A stretch of 64,000 nt of DNA from Pseudoalteromonas umbrosa (GCF_030125375.1 NZ_JASJUU010000003.1:448247-512246); one strand, 5' to 3'. Shown: positions 52,924 to 62,928, numbered from the stretch's first letter. A program made the numbers and translations. The notes: a model not told the origin generated them from the letters alone.

Positions 52924-53283
52924 TTAATTATTTAATATTTTTATCCAACCTGTTGCAGTACATCTCCCGCTAGATTCACTTTTTAAGATAAATTCAATTT
53001 TTTTATTTGAAATCATAGCGGTTAACGCGATGGAGCGTGTGAAATTTAACTTATCTCTTGCATCTTCCATATCTACGCCTGATAAAGCAAAGTCAGATAG
53101 GTGAAAGAGTACAAACCTGTTTTCACACCCTTGATAGTTTGAATCTTTAAGCTTTAAAACGAGGCTTGTTTTTGACACTGCATAGTCAGTTGAAATACTG
53201 TCAATATAGCCATTTACATATACATCTGATGCAAAAGATTTTAATGATGAAAGCAAGAGTGAAGCTAATAATATTTTTTTCAT
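52924..53283 (-). CDS. secreted protein, unknown function
   Basis: A 119-aa protein with a signal peptide (MKKILLASLLLSSLKSFASD). The mature part is beta-rich and has two Cys (YQGCENRFVLFHLSDFA, GRCTATGWIKIL) probably joined by a disulphide. The start has a reasonable A-rich ribosome site. Alone, convergent with def. I do not recognise the fold with certainty; a small beta-barrel (OB-like) is possible. Confidence 0.6.
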   Translation of the reverse strand: MKKILLASLLLSSLKSFASDVYVNGYIDSISTDYAVSKTSLVLKLKDSNYQGCENRFVLFHLSDFALSGVDMEDARDKLNFTRSIALTAMISNKKIEFILKSESSGRCTATGWIKILNN

Positions 53284-54039
53284 TTTATTCCTTGAAAATA
53301 TTTTTTGGTTCTCTAAATCTTTAATTTCTAATAGTTCTTATTGTCATATTTAAAATAGCAGTAGAAAAATGGCGTTTGATGACAGGCAGGGCTTACTGAC
53401 AAACCTCGCTTCAATGAGATTTTTATATAAGGATTTAAATCTAAGAAGTTTAATGCTCACATCATTTAACCAGTTTTTAGAGTTTTGGGAATGTTCTGCC
53501 CTTTATCGCTGTTTTAATTTCAAAGTAACCTTCTTAGATATTTATGACAATAAAATTGTGAGGGCTTTATTTTTTTGTAATTTCCGATTGTCAATCTTTA
53601 ATTCTATTTTTACATTTAGTATTTTATATAAGGGTTGCTTTTTAAAATTATACCAATTTAATTTTAATGATGGAATGGTTAATATTGAATTTGGGTTTTA
53701 CTTTGCTCGTAATTTCAATTGAAGGTTGTTGCTTATAAGTGACTTCATTAGCAACCCAGCCTAGCGTGAAGCTAACTATTATTTGAAAACTCTGCTTTTA
53801 TGAGGGAAAAACCGCTTTCTATTAAGGTGGTTATCTAGATGTATACGAAATTTATATTAGATCATTTGAATGATGTCAGTTTTAATATTATCACTATAAT
53901 TAGTGAAAAGTTGTTTTTTGTATGCTTAGGTAATTCATTGTAAGAGACTGTAACCCACTATTCATATTCCAATTTCATACTGTTATTGTCTATTTAAGTT
54001 TGTAAATGATAATAGCTACTGCTAAGAGGGATAATTAGC
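53284..54039. other. intergenic stretch
   Basis: A plus-strand frame at 53369-53722 is open for 117 codons but is AT-rich and Phe/Tyr-rich with no ribosome site, so I do not call it. No hairpin or repeat stands out. The right part carries the promoter of the next gene. Confidence 0.45.
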
Positions 54040-54903
54040 ATGAATACAAAAATTAGAAAAATAATCCAATTAATCACTATGACTGGAAGTCTATCATCAG
54101 CTCCCGCATTTGCTCAAGGGTCTGAGCCCATGTCTTGCTATTGGCAATTCGAAGAACAAAACGAAGTTGCTATATCTGAGAATTTATTTTGTAACAACCC
54201 GGTAAGCTCAGACTATACAGATTTGCTTATAGCTAAAAAAGTGAGTATATCGGGCCAAGGTTATTGCGGTGTGAGTTGGATGGATGGTTACAGAACTGAA
54301 TTAAAAGGAAGTATTACAGTAACAGGCGAGAAGTCAGCTTGTTATGGGCATTCAATTTTGTATCAAGCTGCACCAGCTACCCGAACTGTCGACGGAGCAA
54401 AAGAAACGCTACTTGATTGCGGCTGGAAGCCAAAGGGAAACAATACACATCAGTTAATATGTAATACTTCTAATGGGCAAACGTTAAACTTACCAATAGC
54501 TTCTAAGTTACAACAAAATCACTTTAATAGCTGCAATATGATTTTTGATGCCAATATGCTTAAAAGCTTTGATAGTGGTACAGTAAGTGTCGATAAAATA
54601 CCAAAACCAGACGACTGTGATGTTGGCCCAGTATATTTTAGGGCCTATCCTAAAAAGCGTATTGTAAATGGGTTTGAACAAACACTTTTACAATGTGAGT
54701 GGCGTAGTCAAAACAATCAATTGAGTATGAAATACTGTACGGGTGCAGAAGGGTGGAATAATGATGTTGTTGTTGCTTACAAATTGAATTCTTCTACATA
54801 TTCTTTGGTAGATGGTTTAAATAAAGAATTGAAAAATGGTCTATTAATAGAAGATAAGTCACTTAATTCTGTGAACCCCCCACTTTATTTTAGATCATAT
54901 TGA
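54040..54903 (+). CDS. secreted protein with internal duplication, unknown
   Basis: A 287-aa protein with a signal peptide (MNTKIRKIIQLITMTGSLSSAPAFAQG). The mature part holds two similar blocks: LYQAAPATRTVDGAKETLLDCGWK (about residues 105-128) and YFRAYPKKRIVNGFEQTLLQCEW (about 203-226), each followed by a Cys-containing segment, so it seems to be a duplicated beta module. About ten Cys suggest disulphides. GAGGG precedes the ATG. Family not recognised; extracellular or periplasmic. Confidence 0.65.
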   Translation: MNTKIRKIIQLITMTGSLSSAPAFAQGSEPMSCYWQFEEQNEVAISENLFCNNPVSSDYTDLLIAKKVSISGQGYCGVSWMDGYRTELKGSITVTGEKSACYGHSILYQAAPATRTVDGAKETLLDCGWKPKGNNTHQLICNTSNGQTLNLPIASKLQQNHFNSCNMIFDANMLKSFDSGTVSVDKIPKPDDCDVGPVYFRAYPKKRIVNGFEQTLLQCEWRSQNNQLSMKYCTGAEGWNNDVVVAYKLNSSTYSLVDGLNKELKNGLLIEDKSLNSVNPPLYFRSY

Positions 54904-55116
54904 ATGGCCTAAATAAATATTATGGTTGTATTTGGATTACAGTACGTTTTTGACGGCGTTAATTGATTACACAAATCAGTAAATGGTTTTTAACTCCGGT
55001 ATGCACGATATTTTTTGAGTATTCAGTAAGAACACACATTGGGGTTTGTAGTGAACCCCAATAATAAACGATAAATTAACCACTGTTCGTAATATTTTTT
55101 TTGCTCAAAGTATTTT

Positions 55117-56433
55117 TTATATTTTTGTAACTGACAAAGAATGCAACTCTTTGTCAGTTTTTCTCTCCTTATAAAGAAAAAAAGCGAGAGAGGAAAGGGT
55201 TAAAACACCCCCTGTTACACCCGTTAAAATACCTAAATCCCGCAGAAAGATATTCCAATTGATAGTGTGAGTACTTGTGCTTTGATAAACCATGACACCG
55301 ACTGTGCCTAAATAGCCAAATGAGTCTGCTAAGTATGTAAGAAACCCAACATTAGCAGGGCGGTTAAATGTCGCGATAAGTCGGTCAAATAGTGAAGTGG
55401 TGAATGGGACGTAGGCCAAATATAGGCCGATACCATTAAGGATCATCCAACTAATTGGACCAATGTAGCTATGTTCGTATGCAAGTGAGCTAAGCAGTGT
55501 GATTATAAAGCCTAAAAATATCAAGAAGTGATTAATTATCATGGCAGTATGGTTATTTTTCACGAGTTTAAGTAACGCTATTATTATTAACACGACGATT
55601 GCGATCGGTAACTCTGTTAGTGTGAAAAGTCCTGGTGCACCACTTAGCCCAGTCGCTTGCCAGACATCTGCTGCAAAACTGTCTCGCAAATCACGTAATA
55701 TAGTCAATAAGATATAGCCAAAAATAAGCATAGTGATCCCAAAGCCAAGTAATTTGAGTAGCTCTATACGACTAGCTTTATTCATTGGTACGCGTTTACA
55801 GCGCTGTTCAATATCGCTTTGATTTGGGGGCGGTAGTTGGTCTAGCATCCACACTGAAGCACACAAAAAAGGTAAAAACATCGATGCTGTTACGAATGGC
55901 ATCCATATTTCACTCACGTTGTAGTCAAGTAATAATATACTGGCTACTGTTTTAACAATGCCTGAAGCAAGAATAAAGCTAGTGCAAAGGCCTGCAGCGA
56001 GTATTTCAGTCACCCTTCGTCCTTCTAAATAACTGAACACTATGCCCCAAACCATACCCAAGGGTAGGCCATTTAATAGCATAAATACTGCGTTCCACGG
56101 TGAAGGAGTAATAGCGAACCCTAATAGAGCGAACCATGCAAAAAAGACTAAAGCGAGGGTTGCTTTGGCACGACCATGGCTCTTTAGTTCTGATATGACC
56201 TTAATTCCAATAAACTTTGATAGCGCATAACCTAAAATTTGAGCTGTTAAATATAAGGTTTTTAAGGATAGGCCCAACCACGTAACCTCTTGATAGAGGC
56301 CGACTGCAACAGGCTTTCTAAAGCCATACATAAATGCATAGGTACTGCAAGCTGCGACTATCGCATATGAACAAAAAAGGAAGGTATTAGCACTCAGTTG
56401 GTTTTGGATTTGCTTGCCCAATTGGTAAAACAT
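55117..56433 (-). CDS. MFS transporter, DUF5690 family
   Basis: A 438-aa inner-membrane protein with about twelve hydrophobic segments. The start FCSYAIVAACSTYAFMYGFRKP is close to the organophosphate antiporter (UhpC/GlpT-like) N-terminus, while the rest matches the DUF5690 subgroup (LPLGMVWGIVFSYLEGRRVTEIL; YLADSFGYLGTVGVMVYQ). I infer uptake of a small phosphorylated or phosphonate compound. A GntR-type operator lies 26 bp before the ATG, tying it to the regulator and the receptor. It is probably the permease partner of the TonB receptor in this regulon. Confidence 0.8.
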   Translation of the reverse strand: MFYQLGKQIQNQLSANTFLFCSYAIVAACSTYAFMYGFRKPVAVGLYQEVTWLGLSLKTLYLTAQILGYALSKFIGIKVISELKSHGRAKATLALVFFAWFALLGFAITPSPWNAVFMLLNGLPLGMVWGIVFSYLEGRRVTEILAAGLCTSFILASGIVKTVASILLLDYNVSEIWMPFVTASMFLPFLCASVWMLDQLPPPNQSDIEQRCKRVPMNKASRIELLKLLGFGITMLIFGYILLTILRDLRDSFAADVWQATGLSGAPGLFTLTELPIAIVVLIIIALLKLVKNNHTAMIINHFLIFLGFIITLLSSLAYEHSYIGPISWMILNGIGLYLAYVPFTTSLFDRLIATFNRPANVGFLTYLADSFGYLGTVGVMVYQSTSTHTINWNIFLRDLGILTGVTGGVLTLSSLAFFLYKERKTDKELHSLSVTKI

Positions 56434-56458
56434 TTGACACTCATACTGGAACGAACAT

Positions 56459-56476
56459 ATTTGGTATGGACCAAAT
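56459..56476. promoter_or_regulatory. GntR/UTRA operator site 1 (MFS gene)
   Basis: ATTTGGT-ATGG-ACCAAAT, perfect 7-bp arms around a 4-bp spacer, 26 bp upstream of the MFS start codon. It fits the TGGTNTNNACCA pattern of HutC-type regulators. Confidence 0.75.
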
Positions 56477-56545
56477 AGCAGTTGTCTTGAACTTGTTCAC
56501 AGTTTAATTTGGCTTTATTACAGTTGTTTTACAGTGTGTTGCAGG

Positions 56546-57259
56546 TTAAAAATGTAGTTTAGCTTTGTTTTCGATCATCAGTGCATCATGACGCCAATAT
56601 TCGCGGTCAAATTCAAATGCTGTACCTTCTAAATCTCTTACGATGCGGGTTACTTTAAGCCCCAAAGCGCCGTCATAAGTATTTAAGTACTGCGCAATGG
56701 GATTGAACAAACAACATGATTCGACCGAAATATCATAAAGGACATTATGATGCTTATAAGTGTTTTTAAGTAATACGCTGATCGATAATGATAGGTCGTG
56801 TTTATCAATATTTGGTAGGTGCTTGTTACTAAAGTTAAGTTCTTCAACGACCACGGCCCGGCCGTCAACTGAACGAACTCGTAATATACTTGTCAGACTT
56901 GTTCTGCCATCTAAATCAAGGGCAGTAGCTATTTCTTTGCACGGCTTTCGCCTCGTTTTTTCAACTAATTCTGTGCTTGGCTGAAAGCCTTGAGCGGTTG
57001 TGTACTGTAAAAAAGAGGTATGTTGCATAGGATCATATTTAAGCTTGCGAGGGCATACATACCAGCCGCTGCGGTTTTTTCTGTAGATTAACCCCATATG
57101 TTCAAGCTGTCCCAGCGCTTGTCTTAAAGTAGAGCGTGCTACGTCGTACTTGGCACATAATTCTCGTTCAGAAGGCAAGCTACCTATTAACTTTTTCTCA
57201 AATATTTGTTGGCTGATGGCTTCTCGCACTTGGGCATAGGCAAAACTGGTGTCGCTCAT
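56546..57259 (-). CDS. GntR-family (HutC/PhnF-type) regulator with UTRA domain
   Basis: A 237-aa regulator. The winged helix (residues 5-70) has GSLPSERELCAKYDVARSTLRQALGQLEHMGLIYRKNRSGWYV. A UTRA ligand domain from about residue 85 has ATALDLDGRTSLTSILRVRSVDGRAVVVEELNFS and AFEFDREYWRHDALMI. The ligand is likely a phosphorylated or phosphonate compound by analogy with PhnF and by the company of phosphatases. Operators of its class occur before the MFS gene, the regulator itself and the TonB receptor, so it should repress all three until the ligand is present. Confidence 0.9.
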   Translation of the reverse strand: MSDTSFAYAQVREAISQQIFEKKLIGSLPSERELCAKYDVARSTLRQALGQLEHMGLIYRKNRSGWYVCPRKLKYDPMQHTSFLQYTTAQGFQPSTELVEKTRRKPCKEIATALDLDGRTSLTSILRVRSVDGRAVVVEELNFSNKHLPNIDKHDLSLSISVLLKNTYKHHNVLYDISVESCCLFNPIAQYLNTYDGALGLKVTRIVRDLEGTAFEFDREYWRHDALMIENKAKLHF

Positions 57260-57350
57260 AGATGACTTATTCTTGGTAGTACGTTAATTAATTTTATTGT
57301 TATCACATTACAACATACTTCACAAAATGGAAACTTATCTTACTAAATTT

Positions 57351-57362
57351 TGGTCCGTACCA
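57351..57362. promoter_or_regulatory. GntR/UTRA operator site 2
   Basis: TGGT-CCGT-ACCA in the divergent region between the regulator and the TonB receptor, about 90 bp upstream of the regulator start. Confidence 0.7.
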
Positions 57363-57436
57363 GTTGTTTTAAAACTTACACATAACTGTAAAGTCCCTGT
57401 AATGATACATAACTAAGATTTGCCCCGTTCGTAATT

Positions 57437-57450
57437 TTGGTATGTACCAA
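57437..57450. promoter_or_regulatory. GntR/UTRA operator site 3 (TonB receptor)
   Basis: TTGGTATGTACCAA, a perfect 14-bp palindrome 18 bp before the start codon of the TonB receptor. It would block transcription of that gene when bound. Confidence 0.8.
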
Positions 57451-57468
57451 TCACTTTCGGGAATTATA

Positions 57469-59820
57469 ATGAAAACGTTATACTCTACAGGCTCTACAAA
57501 AATATCTATGTTGGCTATGGCTGTTGCTGCAGCATTATCGGCACCGACTTCTGCAGAAGATGATCAAGCAAAAGCGGACCAACAAATCGAAGAGATCATG
57601 GTCGTTGGTAAAAGTGTTTCTTATGCGAATAACGCAACTTCTGAAGAAATGTTTAAGCAACAATCATCCATGACTAGTGCAATGGCGATGATTGACAACT
57701 TACCAGGCGTGCTTATCAATGAGGGTGATACATTTGGCTCTGATGATTGGTCAACAACAGTGTCAATTCGCGGTTTTCAACTGAGCTTAGATGAGCAGCA
57801 AGTTGGTATTACGATTGATGGTATCTCAAATGGTAATTCAAACTATGGCGGTGGCGCTAAGGCAAACCGCTATATCGATACTGAAAACTTGATGGCAGTT
57901 GAAGTGTCTCAGGGTACAGCAGATATTGGCTCTCGCTCTAATGAAGCTCTCGGCGGTACCTTAAACTTTACGACAATAGACCCTAGTGCTGAGCAAGGCA
58001 TTATTGCCAGTGTGTCATTGGCGAATTTTGATGCGCAGAAATACTATATGCGCATTGAAACTGGTGAAGTGATGGATGACACATATGGTTGGTTAAGTTA
58101 TTCAAATTCAAGTAACAGCGACTGGATCACCGGCACAGCTGAAAATACCCGTGACCACTTTGCTGCAAAATTTGTTAAAGGCATGGATAGTGATTTAGAG
58201 ATCACTGCTTATCTTTCATATGATGATGTGCACGAAGACAACTATCAGCGTGTGTCATTAGAAAGCTTTAAGCAAAACCCAGAATCAGATGGCCTAACAG
58301 GAGAGTGGACAGGCATTCCTTATATTGATCAGGTTTATCGTCGCGGTTGGTCAACCTTACGTGAAAACCTGTTTGGTTACATCGAAGTGGATACTATGTT
58401 TGGCGAAGTTGAAGTCACTGCTAATGCATATTTCCATAAAAATGAAGGTCGTGGTGACTGGGTTCCACCTTATATCGTTGATGTTAATCAAGACGGCGCG
58501 AATGGCCACTCTGAATTAGTATCTGGCACTACTTATCAAGGTGGAAGTTCTCTAGGTAAGATTTATTTTGTTGATGCAGATGGTAAATCACTTCAGCCAA
58601 TGAAAGGCTGTGAAAGCTCAATTACATTCCCATACGGCGGTGCCGATGCTGAGTACGATCCAAATTGCTATGAGGCGACAGCTCGTCCAGTTGGTTCATA
58701 CCGTAATAGTCACTATGAAAAAGATCGCTTTGGTATTAATGCTGACCTAACATGGGAAACCAAGATTGGTGACTACAACAATATCTTGCGTGGTGGTATT
58801 TGGTATGAAGATTACGAGCGCTCTGAGTACCGTGATTGGCACAAAATCATTGATTCAAAAAGTAACTTCGACTTTGACCACAACCCATACTGGATACAAT
58901 ACGACCGCACTTATCCAGTAGAAACAACTATGTTGTACCTAGAAGACTCACTTGAAATGGATACAGTGACATTGCGTGCAGGTGTGAAAAAGTACTTGGT
59001 AGATTTGGACAGCCACGACAAATTCACAAGCACTAATAAGTCAGTCAATTCAGATTCAGATACGTTGTTATCAGCGGGTGCTGTTTGGTATACACCGGTT
59101 GATGGCCTAGAAGTATTTGCCGGTTATGCTGAGAACTTTGCGGCTATTAAAGACCAAGTACTTGAAGCTGATGCATCAGCTCTTGGCAATATTGAGCCTG
59201 AAACGGCAGAAAACATGGACTTTGGTATTCGCTATGACAACAGTGACTTTGACGCTAGCGTCACTTTATATAGCATTGACTTTGAAAACCGATTAACTTT
59301 TGTTGCGCCTGAATCTGCATCTGGAAATGATTACTTGGTTGGTACTAGTGGCCAGTATATTAATACCGGTGGTATTGAGTCTTCAGGTGTTGAAGCGTCA
59401 TTGACTTACTATCCAACTCAATCATTGTCTGTGTATATGTCATATACAAGCAATGACTCTGAGTACACAGATGGCACTGTTGATATTAAAGCTGGTAACA
59501 CCGTATTTGGTTCAGTTGAAGACATGGCCGTTTTGTCACTCGATTGGCAATCAGAAATTTACTCTGCAGGTTTGTCGACTAAATGGATTGGTGAGCGTTG
59601 GATGGATTCAGACAATACTCAGCGTATTGATGCCTATGCAGTCAGTGATATGTATATTGCTGTAGATCTTGAAGAAGTTGGTGCACTAAAAGGTGCTTCC
59701 ATTCGCCTAACAGTTAACAACCTATTTGATAAGAGCTATATCGGCAGTGTTGCAGGTGGTTGGGGTGGTTGGATTGGCGCGCCGCGCACCGCCGCGATTA
59801 ATTTCCAAACACGTTTTTAA
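57469..59820 (+). CDS. TonB-dependent outer-membrane receptor
   Basis: A 783-aa outer-membrane protein with a signal peptide (ending ALSAPTSAEDD). A TonB-box-like EEIMVVGKS follows, then the plug (AMIDNLPGVLINEGDTFGS to NEALGGTLNF, residues 60-165) and a long beta-barrel that ends in the C-terminal RTAAINFQTRF with terminal Phe. I chose the start at 57469 (GGGA upstream); a frame 9 codons longer begins within the operator. Operator 3 sits just before it, so it belongs to the GntR regulon. It probably imports a phosphorus-containing ligand, but that is inferred from context. Confidence 0.9.
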   Translation: MKTLYSTGSTKISMLAMAVAAALSAPTSAEDDQAKADQQIEEIMVVGKSVSYANNATSEEMFKQQSSMTSAMAMIDNLPGVLINEGDTFGSDDWSTTVSIRGFQLSLDEQQVGITIDGISNGNSNYGGGAKANRYIDTENLMAVEVSQGTADIGSRSNEALGGTLNFTTIDPSAEQGIIASVSLANFDAQKYYMRIETGEVMDDTYGWLSYSNSSNSDWITGTAENTRDHFAAKFVKGMDSDLEITAYLSYDDVHEDNYQRVSLESFKQNPESDGLTGEWTGIPYIDQVYRRGWSTLRENLFGYIEVDTMFGEVEVTANAYFHKNEGRGDWVPPYIVDVNQDGANGHSELVSGTTYQGGSSLGKIYFVDADGKSLQPMKGCESSITFPYGGADAEYDPNCYEATARPVGSYRNSHYEKDRFGINADLTWETKIGDYNNILRGGIWYEDYERSEYRDWHKIIDSKSNFDFDHNPYWIQYDRTYPVETTMLYLEDSLEMDTVTLRAGVKKYLVDLDSHDKFTSTNKSVNSDSDTLLSAGAVWYTPVDGLEVFAGYAENFAAIKDQVLEADASALGNIEPETAENMDFGIRYDNSDFDASVTLYSIDFENRLTFVAPESASGNDYLVGTSGQYINTGGIESSGVEASLTYYPTQSLSVYMSYTSNDSEYTDGTVDIKAGNTVFGSVEDMAVLSLDWQSEIYSAGLSTKWIGERWMDSDNTQRIDAYAVSDMYIAVDLEEVGALKGASIRLTVNNLFDKSYIGSVAGGWGGWIGAPRTAAINFQTRF

Positions 59821-60163
59821 CTTTATTGATGGCGAATGGTGAAATGCGTTCGTCATCTTTTCTGCCCAGAATGACGGTTAAAAAGGACATTGATAGTGAT
59901 TGATAGAGCTATAGGTTTTTCTTAGTGCGCAAGCATGGAAATATAAGAAAAAACAGGCCCTACAACTCTATGCCGTATGAGCTAAGTAATAGTCTCCCTT
60001 GGTTACTTAGCTCTCTATTCAGGCAACAGCATATTTTTGCAATCTTCTAAACAATATTTACTACCTATTACCTAGCATGGCCTCTCCTCAATGAAATACG
60101 GAGCAAGATCTGATTTAAAGTGCGTTTTAAAAGTAGGTAGTCTTAAAATGAGAGCGGTAAATC
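59821..60163. other. intergenic stretch
   Basis: It contains an 11-bp perfect inverted repeat (59979-60013, loop 13 nt, no T run) that may end the receptor transcript. No TGGT-N4-ACCA operator is seen before the phosphatase gene, so that gene may have its own control or read-through. Confidence 0.45.
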
Positions 60164-61219
60164 ATGAATGTTAAATGTCCCATATTATCTACTTTATTTG
60201 CCATTGGTTGCTTTGTAGCTAACGCGCAAGCTGCAGGTTCAATAGATAAAATATTATTTGGCTCATGTAGTCACCAAGATAAAGATATTCCAATTTTTGA
60301 TGCAATTAATAAAGAGCAGTCAGATCTATTTGTGTTCCTTGGCGATAATATTTATGGCGACACAGAGGATATGACTGAGTTAGCGGCCAAGTATCACAAA
60401 TTGGGTAGTAAAGAAGGATTTAAAACACTGCGTGCAACGACACCCACCATCGCTATTTGGGACGATCATGATTACGGAGAGAATGATGCGGGTACAGAAT
60501 ACCCATTTAAAGAGCAATCTCGCCAGATTATGTTGGACTTCTGGCAAGAGCCGAAAAATAGTCCGAGGCGCACTCGTCCGTCGGGTATTTATACTTCTTA
60601 CATGTACGGCGAGCAAGATCAAAATGTGCAAGTGATCATGCCTGATCTGCGCTGGAATCGCCCTGAACTTAACTCTGTTGGAGCATTGAGTTACTGGGTT
60701 GGAAGCTTTTTTAATAATAAAGGCCCTTATCGACCAGTTGATAATAAGGTCTCTATGCTCGGAGAAGCTCAATGGCAATGGCTTGAAAAAGAGCTTTTAA
60801 AGCCAGCAAAAGTAAAAATAATAGCGTCTAGCTTACAGCTTATTCCAGATTTTACAGGGTGGGAGAGTTGGGCTAACTTTCCAGCTGATAGACAAAGGCT
60901 ATTCAACTTTATTGAAAAGCACAAAATTGGTGGTGTAATAATGATCAGTGGCGACACGCATTGGGGGGAATTATCGAGATACGATACAAAACATGGTTAT
61001 CCGATTTGGGAGATCACCAGTTCAGGGTTAACACAAAAGTGGAAAGATGTGAGTCCAAACCGCCATCGTATCGGAGAGTACACTGCGCAAGTGAATTACG
61101 GTTTCATTGAAATTGATTGGGGGCAGGCGGACCCGAAAATTCAATTTGGGCTTAAAGATCTTTACGGGGATATCACACACCTGCAAAGCATGCAGCTTTC
61201 CTCACTGCAATTTAAATAG
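60164..61219 (+). CDS. alkaline phosphatase D-like phosphoesterase, secreted
   Basis: A 351-aa metallophosphoesterase with a signal peptide (MNVKCPILSTLFAIGCFVANAQA). It has FGSCSHQDKDIPIFDAI, DLFVFLGDNIYGD (metal-binding Asp/Asn), IAIWDDHDYGENDAG and VIMISGDTHWGELSR, the PhoD pattern, with a C-terminal GFIEIDWG. It is periplasmic and hydrolyses phosphate mono- and diesters, usually with Ca/Fe. It is followed by a second phosphatase 18 bp downstream, so they form an operon next to the TonB receptor. Confidence 0.9.
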   Translation: MNVKCPILSTLFAIGCFVANAQAAGSIDKILFGSCSHQDKDIPIFDAINKEQSDLFVFLGDNIYGDTEDMTELAAKYHKLGSKEGFKTLRATTPTIAIWDDHDYGENDAGTEYPFKEQSRQIMLDFWQEPKNSPRRTRPSGIYTSYMYGEQDQNVQVIMPDLRWNRPELNSVGALSYWVGSFFNNKGPYRPVDNKVSMLGEAQWQWLEKELLKPAKVKIIASSLQLIPDFTGWESWANFPADRQRLFNFIEKHKIGGVIMISGDTHWGELSRYDTKHGYPIWEITSSGLTQKWKDVSPNRHRIGEYTAQVNYGFIEIDWGQADPKIQFGLKDLYGDITHLQSMQLSSLQFK

Positions 61220-61237
61220 TCATGGAGGGCAATTAAA

Positions 61238-62851
61238 GTGCTGTCAGATTTAAAAAAACACTCGCCAATTCTCGCTTTATTACTTTTAAGCCTATCTGGA
61301 TGCAAAATGCTTGAAAGCAAAGCTTATGATGTAGCGGCTGAACCATCACAGATTAAGAATATAGTCTTGTTGATTGGGGATGGCATGGGTCCCCAGCAAG
61401 TTGGTTTATTGGAGGAGTATGCGACGCGTGCACCTCAATCAATTTATCGAGGTAACAATAGCGCGATCTCTAAACTAGCCAACTTAGGTGTGACAGGGCT
61501 ATCTCTACATGGCCCTGCTGATAAATTAGTTGTGGACTCCGCTTGCTCAGCAACGCAATTAGCGACAGGGGTTGCTTCGGGTAGCGAGATGATAGGGTTA
61601 AACCGTGCGGGGCAAAAAATACCGACGATTTTACAAAAAGCTAAAGCAATGGGTAAGTCAACAGGGTTGGTATCAGATACAAGATTGACGCATGCGACGC
61701 CAGCTGCTTTTGCAACACATCAAATCCATCGTTCGATGGAAAACGCCATTGCGGAGCAAATGGTAGTTAGTAACTCCGTTGACGTTATGTTATCGGGTGG
61801 ATTACGCCATTTTATACCTAAAGACTATATGTTATCGGGCGAACTCGACGCCTTAGAGACAAGGCTGGCAGTAAGCGGTTTATCATTAAAATCGAAACGA
61901 CGTGATAGAAAAAATATATTAAGACAAGCTGAAAGCCAAGGTTATGAATTGGTATTTAATGAAGGCCAATTGCAAGATGCACACAGTGAGCGTATTTTGG
62001 GCTTATTTGCAAACAGCGCTATGGTGGATGGTATTGAAGCGTCTAATCAACGCTATCATGGTCAACCAAGTTTACGGAACATGACGCAAGTTGCTATCAA
62101 CAAACTAGCAAAAAACCCAAAAGGGTTTTTCTTAATGGTCGAAGGCGGGCAAATTGATTGGGCTGGTCACAATAATGACGCAGGTACTTTATTGCATGAA
62201 ATGATCAAGTTCGATAGTGCAGTAGATGCTGTGTTGCAATGGGCAAAGGATAGAGATGACACCCTAGTTATTTTGACAGCCGATCATGAAACGGGAGGGT
62301 TCGGCTTTAGTTATAGCGGTGCAGATTTGCCTCAAGCAGAGCAGCTCGATAATTTAAATGGTGACATTTATAAACCAAATTATAATTTTGGTGAACTTAC
62401 GATTTTAGATAAACTTTACTTGCAAAAACGAAGTTATAGTGCGATGTGGAAAGCCGCAAAGCATGATGATAATAAACCTAGCGCTGATAAATTAGTCCAA
62501 ACAGTCAATTTAAATAGTGAATTTAAAATAAATGATGCAGATGCAAATACTATTTTAGCTGAGCAGAAAAATGCATTTTTTAAACGAGGACATAAAAGCT
62601 TGGGTGTCAAAATTGCCAGTAAAATCCATGATTTTTCCCCTTTTTATGTTTACCTTAATGAGCGACCTTTAAACCTAATTGGTAGGGCACTATCAACAAA
62701 GCAAAATATTGTTTGGTCAACAGGTACACATACGCATACACCAGTAGGGGTTTTTGTGTTAGGCCCAGAGCATGCGATTAAGCAGTTTAGTGGATTTTAT
62801 ACTCATGTAGAACTCGGTAAGAAAATGAAGCAAATTTTGACTGGGTATTAA
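61238..62851 (+). CDS. alkaline phosphatase (PhoA-type), lipoprotein
   Basis: A 537-aa alkaline phosphatase of the classical family, anchored as lipoprotein (PILALLLLSLSGCKML, Cys-24). Metal and catalytic residues are in LLIGDGMGPQQVG, the nucleophile Ser in VVDSACSATQLATG, THATPAAFATH, MVEGGQIDWAGHNND, LTADHETGGFGF and the late STGTHTHTPVG. The start is a GTG with GGAGG 8 bp before it. It is coupled to the PhoD-like gene upstream. Together they would release inorganic phosphate from imported or extracellular organic phosphate. A terminator follows at 62902. Confidence 0.92.
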   Translation: MLSDLKKHSPILALLLLSLSGCKMLESKAYDVAAEPSQIKNIVLLIGDGMGPQQVGLLEEYATRAPQSIYRGNNSAISKLANLGVTGLSLHGPADKLVVDSACSATQLATGVASGSEMIGLNRAGQKIPTILQKAKAMGKSTGLVSDTRLTHATPAAFATHQIHRSMENAIAEQMVVSNSVDVMLSGGLRHFIPKDYMLSGELDALETRLAVSGLSLKSKRRDRKNILRQAESQGYELVFNEGQLQDAHSERILGLFANSAMVDGIEASNQRYHGQPSLRNMTQVAINKLAKNPKGFFLMVEGGQIDWAGHNNDAGTLLHEMIKFDSAVDAVLQWAKDRDDTLVILTADHETGGFGFSYSGADLPQAEQLDNLNGDIYKPNYNFGELTILDKLYLQKRSYSAMWKAAKHDDNKPSADKLVQTVNLNSEFKINDADANTILAEQKNAFFKRGHKSLGVKIASKIHDFSPFYVYLNERPLNLIGRALSTKQNIVWSTGTHTHTPVGVFVLGPEHAIKQFSGFYTHVELGKKMKQILTGY

Positions 62852-62901
62852 GTACCATTGGTTGTAATTTTGTACGTGTTTATGAACAAGCTGGGTTAAA
62901 G

Positions 62902-62921
62902 AGCCCCAATGTATTGGGGCT
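62902..62921. terminator. bidirectional hairpin terminator
   Basis: AGCCCCAA-TGTA-TTGGGGCT, a perfect 8-bp stem between the convergent phosphatase and hemopexin-repeat genes. No T run, so strength is uncertain. Confidence 0.65.
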
Positions 62922-62928
62922 GTGTGGT

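Noticed and set aside
53369..53722. Open frame of 117 codons on the plus strand
   Set aside because: Very Phe/Tyr/Leu-rich because the DNA is AT-rich, no ribosome site, no signal or motif, and no sensible neighbour; judged chance.
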